Source of the DNA: Leifsonia aquatica
GTDB taxonomy: Bacteria > Actinomycetota > Actinomycetes > Actinomycetales > Microbacteriaceae
Length of the DNA: 64,000 nucleotides
Direction of reading: 5' to 3'
Assembly (NCBI RefSeq): GCF_014190775.1
Contig: NZ_JACHVP010000004.1
Coordinates: 62,001 to 126,000, forward strand
Each line of letters starts with the position of its first letter. The first letter of the stretch is position 1. A program made the position numbers and the translations under genes. This document shows, piece after piece, positions 1 through 8,497 of this stretch. A model generated the notes under the pieces. The model was not told the DNA's origin and searched no databases. It was given only the letters and a program-made list of their open reading frames with translations.

Positions 1-1624
1 CCATGTCGCGGCCGAGGAACATCTCGCCGTTCGCCTGGCCCAGCTTGACCGAGCCGATGTCGGCGCTCATGCCGTACTCCGTGACCATCTTGCGAGCGAT
101 GGAGGTCGCCTTCTCGATGTCGTTCGAGGCGCCGGTGGTCGGGTCGTGGAAGACGATCTCCTCCGCGACGCGGCCGCCCATGGCGTACGTGAGCTGGTCG
201 AGCAGCTCGTTGCGGGTGACGGAGTACTTGTCCTCCAGCGGCATCACCATCGTGTAACCGAGGGCGCGACCGCGCGGGAGGATCGTGATCTTCGTCACGG
301 GGTCGGTGTGACGCATCGCCGCGGCGGCGAGAGCGTGGCCGCCCTCGTGGTACGCGGTGATGAGCTTCTCCTGGTCCTTCATGACGCGGGTGCGCTTCTG
401 CGGTCCGGCGATCACGCGGTCCACGGCCTCGTCGAGGGCGCGGTTGTCGATCAGCTGCGCGTTCGACCGGGCGGTGAGCAGGGCGGCCTCGTTGAGGACG
501 TTCGCCAGGTCGGCGCCGGTGAAGCCCGGCGTCTTGCGGGCGAGCACTTCGAGGTCGACCGATGCCGCGAGCGGCTTGCCGCGGCCGTGGACCTCGAGGA
601 TCTTCTTGCGGCCGAGCATGTCGGGCGCGTCCACGCCGATCTGACGGTCGAAGCGGCCCGGGCGCAGCAGGGCGGGGTCGAGGATGTCGGGACGGTTGGT
701 CGCCGCGATCAGGATGACGTTGGTCTTCGGGTCGAAGCCGTCCATCTCGACGAGCAGCTGGTTGAGGGTCTGCTCGCGCTCGTCGTGCCCGCCGCCGAGT
801 CCGGCGCCGCGGTGACGGCCGACCGCGTCGATCTCGTCGATGAAGATGATGGCCGGCGAGTTCTCCTTCGCCTGCTGGAACAGGTCGCGCACGCGGCTCG
901 CGCCGACGCCCACGAACATCTCGACGAAGTCCGAACCCGAGATCGAGTAGAACGGCACGCCCGCCTCACCCGCGACGGCGCGGGCCAGCAGGGTCTTGCC
1001 GGTTCCGGGAGGGCCATACAGGAGCACGCCCTTCGGAATGCGGGCGCCGACGGCCTGGAACTTGGCCGGCTCCTTGAGGAAGTCCTTGATCTCCTCGAGC
1101 TCCTCGATTGCTTCGTCCGACCCGGCGACGTCGTCGAAGGTGACCTTCGGCGTCTCCTTGGTGACCATCTTCGCCCGGGACTTGCCGAACTGCATGACCT
1201 TGTTGCCGCCGCCCTGCATGCCCGAGATCATGATCCAGAAGAACACGCCGATCAGCAGCGCCGGGATCAGGAAGCCGAGGATGTTGACCAGCCAGTTCGG
1301 CTGGGGCACCTCGTCGTCGTAGCCCTTGGGCAGGTTCGCGTCGTCGACCGCCTTCACCACATCGGCGCCGCGGGGCGTGACGTAGTAGAACTGCACCTGC
1401 GTGCCGAGCGACCCGTCGGCCTCCTTGAGCGTCAGGTCGACACGGTTCTCACCGTCCACGATCTTCGCGCTGGACACCTTGTCGTCCGAGAGCAGCTTCA
1501 GACCCTCCTGGGTCGAGACGCCCTTGAAACCCGACATCGTGATCAGGCTCGAGCCGATCCACACTGCGATGATCGCAAGCACGACGTAGAGAATCGGGCC
1601 GCGGAAGATCTTCTTGACGTTCAT
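1..1624 (-). CDS. ftsH: ATP-dependent zinc metalloprotease FtsH (3' end outside window)
   Basis: Membrane-anchored AAA+ protease that extracts and degrades misfolded membrane proteins and some regulators. The start at 1624 gives [11 protein letters not shown] first membrane segment lies at about residues 9-29 and a second at about 111-133, with the extracytoplasmic domain between. The AAA module follows: Walker A GPPGTGKT (about 204-211), Walker B IIFIDEID and a second-region-of-homology sequence ending RPGRFDR. The zinc site is HEGGH (about 426-430), a variant of the common HEAGH that keeps both histidines and the glutamate. About 541 residues are present, so only the C-terminal tail is missing. 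It lies downstream of tilS and hpt in the usual actinobacterial order, but a strong hairpin at 1737-1773 suggests it also has its own promoter. Identification is secure. Confidence 0.97.
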   Translation of the reverse strand, partial: MNVKKIFRGPILYVVLAIIAVWIGSSLITMSGFKGVSTQEGLKLLSDDKVSSAKIVDGENRVDLTLKEADGSLGTQVQFYYVTPRGADVVKAVDDANLPKGYDDEVPQPNWLVNILGFLIPALLIGVFFWIMISGMQGGGNKVMQFGKSRAKMVTKETPKVTFDDVAGSDEAIEELEEIKDFLKEPAKFQAVGARIPKGVLLYGPPGTGKTLLARAVAGEAGVPFYSISGSDFVEMFVGVGASRVRDLFQQAKENSPAIIFIDEIDAVGRHRGAGLGGGHDEREQTLNQLLVEMDGFDPKTNVILIAATNRPDILDPALLRPGRFDRQIGVDAPDMLGRKKILEVHGRGKPLAASVDLEVLARKTPGFTGADLANVLNEAALLTARSNAQLIDNRALDEAVDRVIAGPQKRTRVMKDQEKLITAYHEGGHALAAAAMRHTDPVTKITILPRGRALGYTMVMPLEDKYSVTRNELLDQLTYAMGGRVAEEIVFHDPTTGASNDIEKATSIARKMVTEYGMSADIGSVKLGQANGEMFLGRDM

Positions 1625-1736
1625 GGTGCGACCACAGTACCGCTTCGGCTCTGTGGGTCGGCTGCGTGTTCGCTCTGGGCGCGCAGTACGCGGCCCGCTG
1701 CGACACGCCCGGGACTGCAGGTACTCCACGCAGCGG

Positions 1737-1773
1737 AACGCCGAGTGGGCGAATAGTCCGCCCACTCGGCGTT
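1737..1773 (-). terminator. Long perfect hairpin between hpt and ftsH
   Basis: A 15-bp perfect inverted repeat (arms 1737-1751 and 1759-1773, loop AATAGTC) sits between the end of hpt and the start of ftsH. It is placed to terminate or attenuate the tilS-hpt transcript. No long U-run follows on the minus strand. The arm core CGCCCACTCGGC occurs again at 1789-1800, so the structure may be a dispersed intergenic repeat rather than a simple terminator. Confidence 0.6.
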
Positions 1774-1824
1774 CTCACGTGCACATCCCGCCCACTCGGC
1801 GGCCGCCGGGCGAGCCGGGGTCGC

Positions 1825-2376
1825 TCAGCTGTAGACGGAGGGGGCGAGGATGCCCACGCCGCGCAGCGTGCGGTAGCGCTCGGCGTAGTCGAGGCCGTAG
1901 CCCACGACGAACTTGTTCGGGATGTCGAAGCCGACGTACTTCACGTCGATGTCGACGCGCGCCGCCTCCGGCTTGCGGAGGAGCGTGAAGATCTCGATCG
2001 ACTCCGGGCCGCGGCTGCGCAGGTTCGCGATCAGCCAGGAGAGCGTGAGGCCGGAGTCGATGATGTCCTCGACGATGAGCACGGTCTTGCCGCTCAGGTC
2101 GGTGTCGAGGTCTTTCAGGATGCGGACGACGCCGCTCGACTGGGTGCCGCTGCCGTACGAGCTCACGGCCATCCAGTCCATGGTGACCGAGAGCTTCAGC
2201 TCGCGCGAGAGGTCGGCCATGACCATGACCGCGCCCTTGAGGACGCCGACCAGCAGGACGTCCTTGCCCGCGTAATCGCGTTCGACCTCCCGTGCCAGCT
2301 CGGCGAGGCGGGAGCGGATCTGCTCCTCGGTGATCAGAATCTCGGTCAGGTCGTTCGCGACGTCCGTGAGTTCCAT
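1825..2376 (-). CDS. hpt: Hypoxanthine phosphoribosyltransferase
   Basis: Purine-salvage enzyme that converts hypoxanthine or guanine plus PRPP to IMP or GMP in the cytosol. The 183-residue product starts MELTDVANDL and has the normal family length. The PRPP-binding signature VLIVEDIIDSGLTL lies at about residues 99-112, and the base-binding end contains KFVVGYGLDY. An open frame extends upstream of 2376, but that part is antisense to or inside tilS and has no family similarity, so the ATG at 2376 was chosen. The gene follows tilS by 16 nt and is probably co-transcribed with it. Confidence 0.95.
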   Translation of the reverse strand: MELTDVANDLTEILITEEQIRSRLAELAREVERDYAGKDVLLVGVLKGAVMVMADLSRELKLSVTMDWMAVSSYGSGTQSSGVVRILKDLDTDLSGKTVLIVEDIIDSGLTLSWLIANLRSRGPESIEIFTLLRKPEAARVDIDVKYVGFDIPNKFVVGYGLDYAERYRTLRGVGILAPSVYS

Positions 2377-2392
2377 GGGGGAGGTGCTGTCC

Positions 2393-3460
2393 TTAGCTGT
2401 TGGGGTGAAACGTGAGCAGCCCGTTCTGCCTCTCAACTCTAATGCCTGGCAGGCTGAGCGGACCCTGGCCGTGCCAGTCGGTGATGAGCTCGGCGACGGC
2501 GAGCGTGTGGGTGCGCGTGAGCGAGACGCCGAACTCGGCCGAGACGACGAGCCGGATGATGCGCTGGCGCAGCGCAGGCGGGTCGGCGGCCAGCCCGCGC
2601 ACGTCGAGCGCGACGGCGCCGTCGTCGGTCTGGCTGACGAGCTCCAGCGCCCATTCGAGCGCGAGACCGTCGAGCGCCTCGTCGTCCTCGCGCAACTGCT
2701 CGGCGGTTCGGGCGAGCGCCTCGGCGACGCCCGGTCCGAGTTCACGCTCGAGCACCGGGAGCACCTCGTGACGCACGCGCACGCGGGTGAAGGACGGGTC
2801 GTCGTTGTGCGGGTCGTCCCATGGCTCCAGCCCGGAGTCGGCGCAGAAGGCCCGCGTCGCCTCCCGCCGCAGGGCGAGGAACGGGCGCAGCAGGGTCCCC
2901 GTGTCCGTCAGCATCCCCTGCAGGCTTCCGGGGCCGGAGCCGCGGGCGAGGCCGAGCAGCACCGTCTCGGCCTGGTCGTCGAGGGTGTGGGCGACCAGGA
3001 TGCGCTCCGCCCCCGTCGCGGCGCGTGCCCGGTCGAAGGCGGCGTGGCGGGCGGCGCGCGCGGCGCCCTCCGGGCCGCCGGCTCTGTCGACGGTCACGCG
3101 CTCGATCAGCACCGGGTCGAGGCCGAGCTCGCGCGCCTGCGCAGCGGCCCGCTCGGCGACGGCCGCGCTGCCCTCCTGGAGGCCGTGGTCGACGATGAGG
3201 GCGCCCGCCCGGTAGCCGGCACGCGGCGCCTCGAAGGCCGTCGCCGCCGCAAGGGCCAGGGAGTCCGCTCCCCCGCTCAGTCCGACGAGCACGAGCGCGC
3301 CCGGAGCGAGGGGATGCGGACGGCGCGGGCCGTGGTCGTCGTGCGGGTCCGGTGCGGGCAGGGCGGCGGCCGCGGAGAGCGCGTCACGGACCGCGCGGCG
3401 GGCGTCCGCGATCGGGGGCGTGAGGCGGGGGCGACGCTCAGGGGAACCGTTGACGTGCAT
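2393..3460 (-). CDS. tilS: tRNA(Ile)-lysidine synthase
   Basis: ATP-dependent enzyme that modifies cytidine 34 of tRNA-Ile(CAU) to lysidine, changing both decoding and charging specificity. The 355-residue product has the N-type ATP-pyrophosphatase loop SGGADS (about residues 62-67) after a short variable N-terminus. This is followed by the family's VDHGLQ segment and, near residue 170, HTLDDQAETVLL. The C-terminal part is short, as in other actinobacterial TilS proteins. It is the first gene of a tilS-hpt unit and diverges from ppa across 46 bp that must hold both promoters. Confidence 0.93.
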   Translation of the reverse strand: MHVNGSPERRPRLTPPIADARRAVRDALSAAAALPAPDPHDDHGPRRPHPLAPGALVLVGLSGGADSLALAAATAFEAPRAGYRAGALIVDHGLQEGSAAVAERAAAQARELGLDPVLIERVTVDRAGGPEGAARAARHAAFDRARAATGAERILVAHTLDDQAETVLLGLARGSGPGSLQGMLTDTGTLLRPFLALRREATRAFCADSGLEPWDDPHNDDPSFTRVRVRHEVLPVLERELGPGVAEALARTAEQLREDDEALDGLALEWALELVSQTDDGAVALDVRGLAADPPALRQRIIRLVVSAEFGVSLTRTHTLAVAELITDWHGQGPLSLPGIRVERQNGLLTFHPNS

Positions 3461-3506
3461 CCAGTAACGTTATTGCAGTCTTTCCGAGAGCTAAGGAGAA
3501 CGGCAC

Positions 3507-3998
3507 ATGGCCGCATACGACGTCGTCATCGAGATCCCCAAGGGGAGCCGCAACAAGTACGAGGTGGACCACGAGACGGGACGCGTCTACCTGGACCGCG
3601 TGCTCTTCACGAGCTTCGTCTACCCGACCGACTACGGCTACTTCGAGAACACCCTGGGTCTGGACGGCGACCCCGTGGACGCCCTCGTGCTCCTCGAGTA
3701 CCCGGCGTTCCCCGGCGTGGGCGTCAAGGTCCGCCCGGTCGGCGTGCTCAACATGAGCGACGAGGCGGGCAGCGACGCGAAGGTCGTCGTCGTGCCGGCG
3801 AAGGACCCGCGCTGGACGCACATCCAGGACATCACCGACGTCCCGGAGCAGACCCGCAAGGAGATCGAGCACTTCTTCGCCCGCTACAAGGACCTCGAGC
3901 CGAACAAGTTCGTCAACATCGAGGGCTGGGGCGACGCCGCCGAGGCCGAGAAGATCGTCGAGGCCGGCTTCGAGAAGCTGAAGGCCGAAGGCCACTGA
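3507..3998 (+). CDS. ppa: Inorganic pyrophosphatase (family I)
   Basis: Cytosolic enzyme that hydrolyses pyrophosphate to phosphate, driving biosynthetic reactions. The 163-residue product is of normal length for the hexameric prokaryotic form. It contains [17 protein letters not shown] followed by the metal-binding signature DGDPVDALV (about residues 53-61). The start at 3507 is preceded by AAGGAG with good spacing. It is monocistronic and ends 34 nt before a strong bidirectional hairpin. Confidence 0.97.
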   Translation: MAAYDVVIEIPKGSRNKYEVDHETGRVYLDRVLFTSFVYPTDYGYFENTLGLDGDPVDALVLLEYPAFPGVGVKVRPVGVLNMSDEAGSDAKVVVVPAKDPRWTHIQDITDVPEQTRKEIEHFFARYKDLEPNKFVNIEGWGDAAEAEKIVEAGFEKLKAEGH

Positions 3999-4020
3999 GC
4001 CCGGCGGGCCCGTCGCCCGC

Positions 4021-4075
4021 GAGCACAGCGAAAACGCTCCCGATCGAGTCGATCGGGAGCGTTATTCCTGTGCTC
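4021..4075. terminator. Bidirectional terminator between ppa and the NlpC/P60 gene
   Basis: A perfect 14-bp stem (4033-4046 with 4050-4063, loop AGT) is nested in a second 8-bp inverted repeat, GAGCACAG at 4021-4028 with CTGTGCTC at 4068-4075. It lies between two convergent genes, with an A-run on the left side, so it can serve both strands. Confidence 0.88.
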
Positions 4076-4077
4076 GG

Positions 4078-5397
4078 TCAGGCCGACGGGCGCGCCACCT
4101 GGGACCAGGGGGAGCCCCACACGGACTGGACCTTGACGACGTCGCCCTCGGTGGGAGCGGCGATCATCTGGCCGTTCCCGATGTAGATGCCGACGTGGTA
4201 GAAATCGCCCGGGCCGCTGCCCCAGAAGATCAGGTCGCCGGCCTGCTTCGCCCCGTAGGAGACGAGCTGGCCCTTGTTGCGGGCGGTGTAGTACTGGTCG
4301 TTGACCGAGTGGGCGCCGATGTAGACGCCCGCGTAGGCGTAGGCCTTCATGGTGAGGCCGGAGCAGTCCCAGGTGTTCGGGCCCGCGCCGCCGAGCACGT
4401 ATGGCTTGCCGAGCTGCGAGCGCGCGAAGGCGATCGCGGTCTGCACGACGTTGCCGTTCGGCGGGGCGACCACTCCGCCACCGCCACCGGAGGACGAACC
4501 GCCGCCGGAGGACGAACCGCCACCGCCGCCTCCCGAGCTCGCCGGGGGGTTGGCGGCCGCAGCAGCAGCCGCCTCCGCCGCCTTGCGCTGCGCCTCCTGC
4601 GCCGCCTTGACCTGCTCGCCCTGGAGGTACGCGGCCTCCACCTGGGCCGATGTGTTCTTCAGGGTCGCCAGCTGGGCGACCAGCTCCGTCGACTTGCTCT
4701 GCTGCTGCGAGAGGGCCGATTCGGCGGCGCTCTGAGCAGACTGTGCCGCCGCCAGCGCGGTGTCGGCCTGGGTCGCGAGGTCCTGTCGCGCGGTCTTCGC
4801 CGACGTGGCCTGCGCCTTCAGCGACTCGGCGGCGTTCTTGTCCTTCGTGGCCTGGTCGTAGACAGCCTTGGACTGCTCGGTGAGCTTGCTCATCGTGCCG
4901 AGCTGGAACAGGAGCTTGTCGGCCTCGGAGCCGGAGCCTCCGCCGTTCAGCATGAGCTGACTCGTCACGTCGCCGCCACCTCCGGACTTCGCCAGGTGGG
5001 ATGCGAGGAGCCCGGCGCGCATCTGAGAGGTCTTCGCCTTGTCGGCCGCGGCGGTCGCCTGCTTCTGCAGGTCGGCCTCCTTCTCGGTGGCGCGGTCCAG
5101 GGCGAGCTTGGCCTGCAGGTAGGTCTCGGCCGCCTTGGCGGAGGCGATGTTCGCGGCGTCGACGCTCGACTGCAGCGTGCCGATCAGTGCCGTGATGTTC
5201 GCCACCATCGCCTGCTGGTTCGCGACGCTCGACTTGGCCTGCTGCACGTCGTTCCACGACGGGTAGTCGACCGCCTGCGCGGGTGTGACGATGCCGATCG
5301 ACGCGGTGACGGCGCCCATGACTCCGGCGCCGATCGCCAGTCCGGTGCGGGTGCGCGACGACCGGTCGGGGGTCGCGGTCTTGTCGTTCTCAGCCAA
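4078..5397 (-). CDS. Secreted NlpC/P60 peptidoglycan endopeptidase
   Basis: A 439-residue exported cell-wall hydrolase. An N-terminal signal-like segment ends near AQA (about residue 42). A long Ala/Gln-rich coiled coil follows (about 45-270), then a Gly/Ser linker (about 285-310) and a C-terminal NlpC/P60 domain. The catalytic Cys lies in WDCSG (Cys about 345) and the His in FYHVGIYIG (about 401). The usual third polar residue is replaced in MIAAP, which occurs in some members. The start is TTG at 5395-5397, which overlaps the stop of the upstream M23 gene by 8 nt and implies translational coupling. The mature N-terminus (YPSW.DVQ.AK) matches that of its neighbour, so the two are paralogous in their coiled-coil parts. 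Probable role: cleavage of stem peptides during growth or separation. Confidence 0.9.
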   Translation of the reverse strand: MAENDKTATPDRSSRTRTGLAIGAGVMGAVTASIGIVTPAQAVDYPSWNDVQQAKSSVANQQAMVANITALIGTLQSSVDAANIASAKAAETYLQAKLALDRATEKEADLQKQATAAADKAKTSQMRAGLLASHLAKSGGGGDVTSQLMLNGGGSGSEADKLLFQLGTMSKLTEQSKAVYDQATKDKNAAESLKAQATSAKTARQDLATQADTALAAAQSAQSAAESALSQQQSKSTELVAQLATLKNTSAQVEAAYLQGEQVKAAQEAQRKAAEAAAAAAANPPASSGGGGGGSSSGGGSSSGGGGGVVAPPNGNVVQTAIAFARSQLGKPYVLGGAGPNTWDCSGLTMKAYAYAGVYIGAHSVNDQYYTARNKGQLVSYGAKQAGDLIFWGSGPGDFYHVGIYIGNGQMIAAPTEGDVVKVQSVWGSPWSQVARPSA

Positions 5398-6652
5398 GAG
5401 GTGCCTGCCTGTCTCTCATGAACGGGATGCCGTCGATCTTGTTGCCGTTGACCCGCACCTCGTAGTGCAGGTGGCATCCGGTGGATGCGCCGGTGGTCCC
5501 GACGCGGGCGATCGGCTGGCCGGCGCTGACGGACTGGCCGATGCCGACCAGGATGCCGCCGTCGCGGATGTGGGCGTACCCGGTGTTGATACCGCCGCCG
5601 TTGTCGATCAGGACGAAGTTGCCGTAGGAGCCGTTGGGTCCCGCGTAGATCACGGTGCCGCCGTACGCCGCGTAGATGGGCGAGTTGCAGGAGGCGCCGA
5701 TGTCGATGCCCATGTGGTACGTGCTGCCGACGCCGCCGGGCGACGGGCGGGAGCCGAAGCCGTCCGTGATGGGGCCGGCGGCGGGGACCGCCCAGCCCTG
5801 CGGGCCGACGTAGCCGCCCGGGAGGCCGCCCGAGCCGCGGGCCGCTGCCGCCGCCGCTGCCGCCGCGACGCCGGCCTCGTAGCCGGCGACGGTCTTGGCG
5901 GTGGCGTCGGTCAGCGCAGCGAGCTGCGCCTGCATCACGACGATCTGCTTCTGCTGCTCCGCGAGCTTGTCCTGCGCGGCCTTGGCCGCCTCGATCGCCG
6001 CCTGCATCGCGGCCTGGGCGGCGACCTGCAGTTTGGAGCGCTCGGCCTTGGCCACGTCGGCCTGGTCGGAGAGGGCGTTGGCCGTGTTCTGCGCGGCCTT
6101 CGCGTCGGTGTAGACGCGGTTGGACTGCTCGGCCAGCTTCGACATGCTGCCGAGGTCGGAGAGGAGCTTGTCGGGGTTCGTGCCGGAGGCGCCGTTGCCG
6201 CTCAGGAAGAGGTTGGCGGTGAGGTTGCGCCCGCCGGTGCGGTAGAGCTGCGCGGCGACCTTTCCGGCCTGCGTGCTGGCGTCGTCCGCCTTCTTCTGGC
6301 TGGCGGCGGCCTGCTTCTCGAGCTCCTGGGCCTTCATGTTCGCTTCGTCGAACTTGGCCTCGGCGACCTGGAGCTCGGCGCCGCGCTTCACGGCCTCGGC
6401 CTGCGTGGAGGCGACCTCGCTCTTCAGCTGCGAGATGAGGCCGTTGATCTTGTCGACCTGGGCGGACGCGGTGGCCTGGTTGGCCTTCGCGTTCTGCACG
6501 TCCTGCCAGCTGGGGTAGTTGTCCGCGTAGGCGGGGGCGACGGATCCGACCGCGGCCAGCACCGCGATGGCGACGGCGGCGATCCCGGCGCGCACAGACA
6601 TCCGGCGCTTCCTGGGGACCTTCTCCCCGAATCCACTCGTCTCGCGTCTCAT
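5390..6652 (-). CDS. Secreted M23 (LytM-type) peptidoglycan endopeptidase
   Basis: About 420 residues from the preferred ATG at 6652, which has GAGG at correct spacing; upstream in-frame ATGs at 6691 and 6751 lack a ribosome site. The N-terminus is basic, followed by a hydrophobic stretch ending near AYA, then YPSWQDVQNAK. A coiled coil spans about 60-270. A C-terminal M23 domain carries the zinc ligands in HMGIDIG (about residue 312) and HLHYEV (about 394). It is the first gene of a two-gene unit with the NlpC/P60 gene, as in pairs of EnvC/CwlO-like coiled-coil hydrolases. The alanine run near residue 275 looks like a flexible linker. Confidence 0.9.
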   Translation of the reverse strand: MRRETSGFGEKVPRKRRMSVRAGIAAVAIAVLAAVGSVAPAYADNYPSWQDVQNAKANQATASAQVDKINGLISQLKSEVASTQAEAVKRGAELQVAEAKFDEANMKAQELEKQAAASQKKADDASTQAGKVAAQLYRTGGRNLTANLFLSGNGASGTNPDKLLSDLGSMSKLAEQSNRVYTDAKAAQNTANALSDQADVAKAERSKLQVAAQAAMQAAIEAAKAAQDKLAEQQKQIVVMQAQLAALTDATAKTVAGYEAGVAAAAAAAAARGSGGLPGGYVGPQGWAVPAAGPITDGFGSRPSPGGVGSTYHMGIDIGASCNSPIYAAYGGTVIYAGPNGSYGNFVLIDNGGGINTGYAHIRDGGILVGIGQSVSAGQPIARVGTTGASTGCHLHYEVRVNGNKIDGIPFMRDRQAPLG

Positions 6653-7025
6653 CGCCACCTCGAACCCGCTTCGCTCACGTATCGTTTTCATCTCGTTTGT
6701 CACACCAGTCGCACGGGTATCGCTAGTCAACTCGTGCAACTTTACCAACATGCGCGCGCGAAGCCCAGGGTCGGTGGGTGGCGGCAGGGGTCGGCGGCGC
6801 GTGACTCACGCGGACGGCGGGGGGAGCCGTCGGTCGCAATCTACCCACGGAGACCCGCCGAACCGGGGCATTTCCGTGGGGCGTCGCCCGATCGGCCCGC
6901 CCTCCCGGAGCGCGCGTATAGGCCTGACCCGCCCGGGATGCAACCCCGATTGGCGTTCGGCCACCATCTTCCGTATGCTTATGCGTCGGTGGTCGTCGAG
7001 AAACGAAAGTGGATCGAGACAACCC
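6653..7025. other. Intergenic region before the tRNA cluster
   Basis: About 370 bp between the divergent M23 gene and tRNA-Glu. It should contain promoters for both. TATGCT near 6974 is a possible minus-10 element for the tRNA unit. Short open frames here have no coding character. Confidence 0.4.
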
Positions 7026-7098
7026 GGCCCCATCGTTTAGCGGCCTAGGACACCGCCCTTTCACGGCGGCAGCACGGGTTCGAATCCCGTTGGGGTCA
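7026..7098 (+). tRNA. tRNA-Glu (anticodon TTC)
   Basis: A 73-nt cloverleaf. Acceptor arms GGCCCCA and TGGGGTC pair with one G-U, the T-arm contains GGTTCGAATCC, and the anticodon loop is CTTTCAC with TTC. The CCA end is not encoded. Confidence 0.95.
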
Positions 7099-7159
7099 CC
7101 CGTCCTCGCGAGCGGTGGACGTCACGTAGTATGGAACACGAAAAATCGAATAACAGTTT

Positions 7160-7233
7160 GGCCCTGTAGCGCAGTTGGTTAGCGTGCCGCCCTGTCACGG
7201 CGGAGGTCGCGGGTTCAAGTCCCGTCAGGGTCG
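7160..7233 (+). tRNA. tRNA-Asp (anticodon GTC)
   Basis: A 74-nt cloverleaf with acceptor arms GGCCCTG and CAGGGTC, discriminator G, and anticodon GTC in CTGTCAC. The three bases after the discriminator are CCA (7234-7236), so the 3' end is encoded here, unlike in the neighbouring tRNA-Glu. Confidence 0.95.
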
Positions 7234-7243
7234 CCATGGCGAC

Positions 7244-7266
7244 AAGCCCTTCCCTCGGAAGGGCTT
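7244..7266 (+). terminator. Terminator after tRNA-Asp
   Basis: AAGCCCTTCC at 7244-7253 pairs with GGAAGGGCTT at 7257-7266 across a CTC loop and is followed by TCGTCT. It separates tRNA-Asp from tRNA-Phe. Confidence 0.85.
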
Positions 7267-7291
7267 TCGTCTATCACCGCCTCGGCGGTGA

Positions 7292-7364
7292 GGCTCTGTA
7301 GCTCAGTTGGTAGAGCGTTCGACTGAAAATCGAAAGGTCACCGGATCGATGCCGGTCGGAGCCA
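7292..7364 (+). tRNA. tRNA-Phe (anticodon GAA), integration target
   Basis: A 73-nt cloverleaf. Acceptor arms GGCTCTG and CGGAGCC pair with one G-U, and the anticodon loop CTGAAAA has GAA. From its anticodon stem onward, the gene and its terminator are duplicated at 9287-9383, showing that it served as the attachment site of an integrative element. The gene remains intact on the left side. Confidence 0.96.
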
Positions 7365-7368
7365 CAGC
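7318..7368 (+). repeat. attL: left 51-bp direct repeat within tRNA-Phe
   Basis: These 51 bases, starting at the anticodon stem of tRNA-Phe, recur without a mismatch at 9287-9337. Similarity continues with a few substitutions through the terminator to about 7414. A tRNA 3' half flanking a remnant tyrosine-integrase gene is the classic attachment-site arrangement. Confidence 0.9.
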
Positions 7369-7378
7369 AGAATAGAGA

Positions 7379-7408
7379 ACCCCCGGATCCTTTGCGGATG
7401 CCGGGGGT
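7379..7408 (+). terminator. Terminator of tRNA-Phe
   Basis: ACCCCCGG pairs with CCGGGGGT around a smaller ATCC/GGAT stem and is followed by CTTTCGTT. A near-identical copy exists at 9348-9377. Confidence 0.85.
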
Positions 7409-7915
7409 CTTTCGTTGGCCCGTCAAAGCAGTCGGATCGCCGTTTGACTCCATCTTGACTACACCTGACTTCGCCGCTTGGGCATCGAGAGCGTTCGCAA
7501 CCTCGTCAAGGTCATCGTCGAAGAGATCGGCGTCGAGAGTTCCCCCACCCGCGATCGGACGTCGCCGTGCCGAACGTCCACTAGCCGGATGTTGCCCCAA
7601 CGAGGAAGCACGTATTTGTCGAGGTGAAGCGGTAACCCGAGCGAGTCGTCGACTTCACATGCACCTGCGCTCGAAACCACTCCTTAGCCACGTGAGAGAC
7701 CGGGTTCTCGCCTTCGTTGGGTCGACCCGCTCGTCCTTGGCTTGCGAGACGTTGACCGACGAGAGGAAGAGTTCCGCCGCGTGCTTCGTGGTGAACCCGC
7801 GCTTCATCGTGTTGCGATGGTCGGGCGTCCGGTACTGGACCCGATATCGCTTGCCCGCTGCGGTCTCGTAGGACGCCCTTCACACCGCTGCCGAAATCGC
7901 GCATGATCAACACAA
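7395..7915 (-). pseudogene. Tyrosine integrase remnant, frameshifted and missing its catalytic domain
   Basis: Fragments of an actinophage-type integrase read in succession in different minus-strand frames. First comes the arm-binding N-terminus (KRYRVQYRTPDHRNTMKRGF, about 7830-7860, continuing to about 7690). Next is a core-binding helix KEWFRAQ (about 7670-7690). After another shift comes LDKYVLPRWGNIRLVDVRHG (about 7560-7625). The tail SGVVKMESNGDP (about 7430-7465) reads towards the att site. At least two frameshifts are present, and the catalytic region with the R...HxxR...Y residues is absent, so an internal deletion has joined the N-terminal part to the tail. The orientation towards the tRNA matches the normal int-attL layout. 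It cannot encode an active recombinase. Confidence 0.75.
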
Positions 7916-7966
7916 CGACCGTGTCCGGGAAAGCGGGTCAGGCTCCTTCAGCCCGTTCCACAGCAG

Positions 7967-8497
7967 CTAATCACCACGCTCAAGCAACACCGCCGATGCG
8001 AGCTCGCGCAGTTTGGTCCACTCGTCAGAACGCGCAATCGCCTCGGCAGTCCACAGCGACGGATCACTCCTATTACGCAGGGACGCCAACCAGTCATCCA
8101 GATCGGCAAGCCTGAGCATGTAAGCCCTGTCACGAGGTGAACTGGAGAGAAGTGCAACCGCAGGCCGAAATAGCCGGTCGAACTCGATTGTGAGTTCGTC
8201 TCCGCCCGCACCAGGTCCCATCGATGCCAGACTTTCAAGCTGAACTGTCGGGTTCGCAGCGAGTGCCCGGACAGATGCCATGAGCCTGACCAAGAGCTCG
8301 TCTGCGGGTTCAACATCCTCCGGCCTCACCGAAAGAAGCGCCCGAGTCACCCCACTCGCGGGGTCGGAAACCTCAACTTCAAGCCCACCATCCAGATACA
8401 CCTCAAGCACATAACCAATCGTGTCTATTGGCGCACCGCTCGACCGATATCGATCGGTAATCAAACGCACTCGGTCGTAGGGGTTGACCGGCGTCAT
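7967..8497 (-). CDS. Hypothetical protein, candidate immunity protein
   Basis: A 176-residue cytoplasmic protein from the ATG at 8497 (MTPVNPYDRVRL). An upstream in-frame start would overlap the preceding gene in another frame, while the ATG at 8497 forms an exact ATGA overlap with that gene's stop. The N-terminal 65 residues (DRVRLITDRY, IGYVLEVYLDGGLEVEV, VRPEDVEPAD) resemble small SH3-like modules of the DUF4926 type, several of which are annotated as immunity proteins. The rest is predicted helical. No export signal is visible. The position directly after a toxin-tail-like fragment in a mobile remnant suggests immunity; the sequence alone does not prove it. Confidence 0.6.
   Translation of the reverse strand: MTPVNPYDRVRLITDRYRSSGAPIDTIGYVLEVYLDGGLEVEVSDPASGVTRALLSVRPEDVEPADELLVRLMASVRALAANPTVQLESLASMGPGAGGDELTIEFDRLFRPAVALLSSSPRDRAYMLRLADLDDWLASLRNRSDPSLWTAEAIARSDEWTKLRELASAVLLERGD

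Noticed and set aside
146-1756. 536-codon plus-strand open frame opposite ftsH
   Set aside because: It is antisense to a certain FtsH gene, has no family features, and long antisense frames are expected in high-GC DNA.
2330-4186. 618-codon plus-strand frame across hpt, tilS and ppa
   Set aside because: It overlaps three secure genes in wrong frames and has Arg/Gly-rich shadow composition.
7392-7871. 159-codon plus-strand frame opposite the integrase remnant
   Set aside because: The minus strand shows clear integrase segments; this frame is their antisense.
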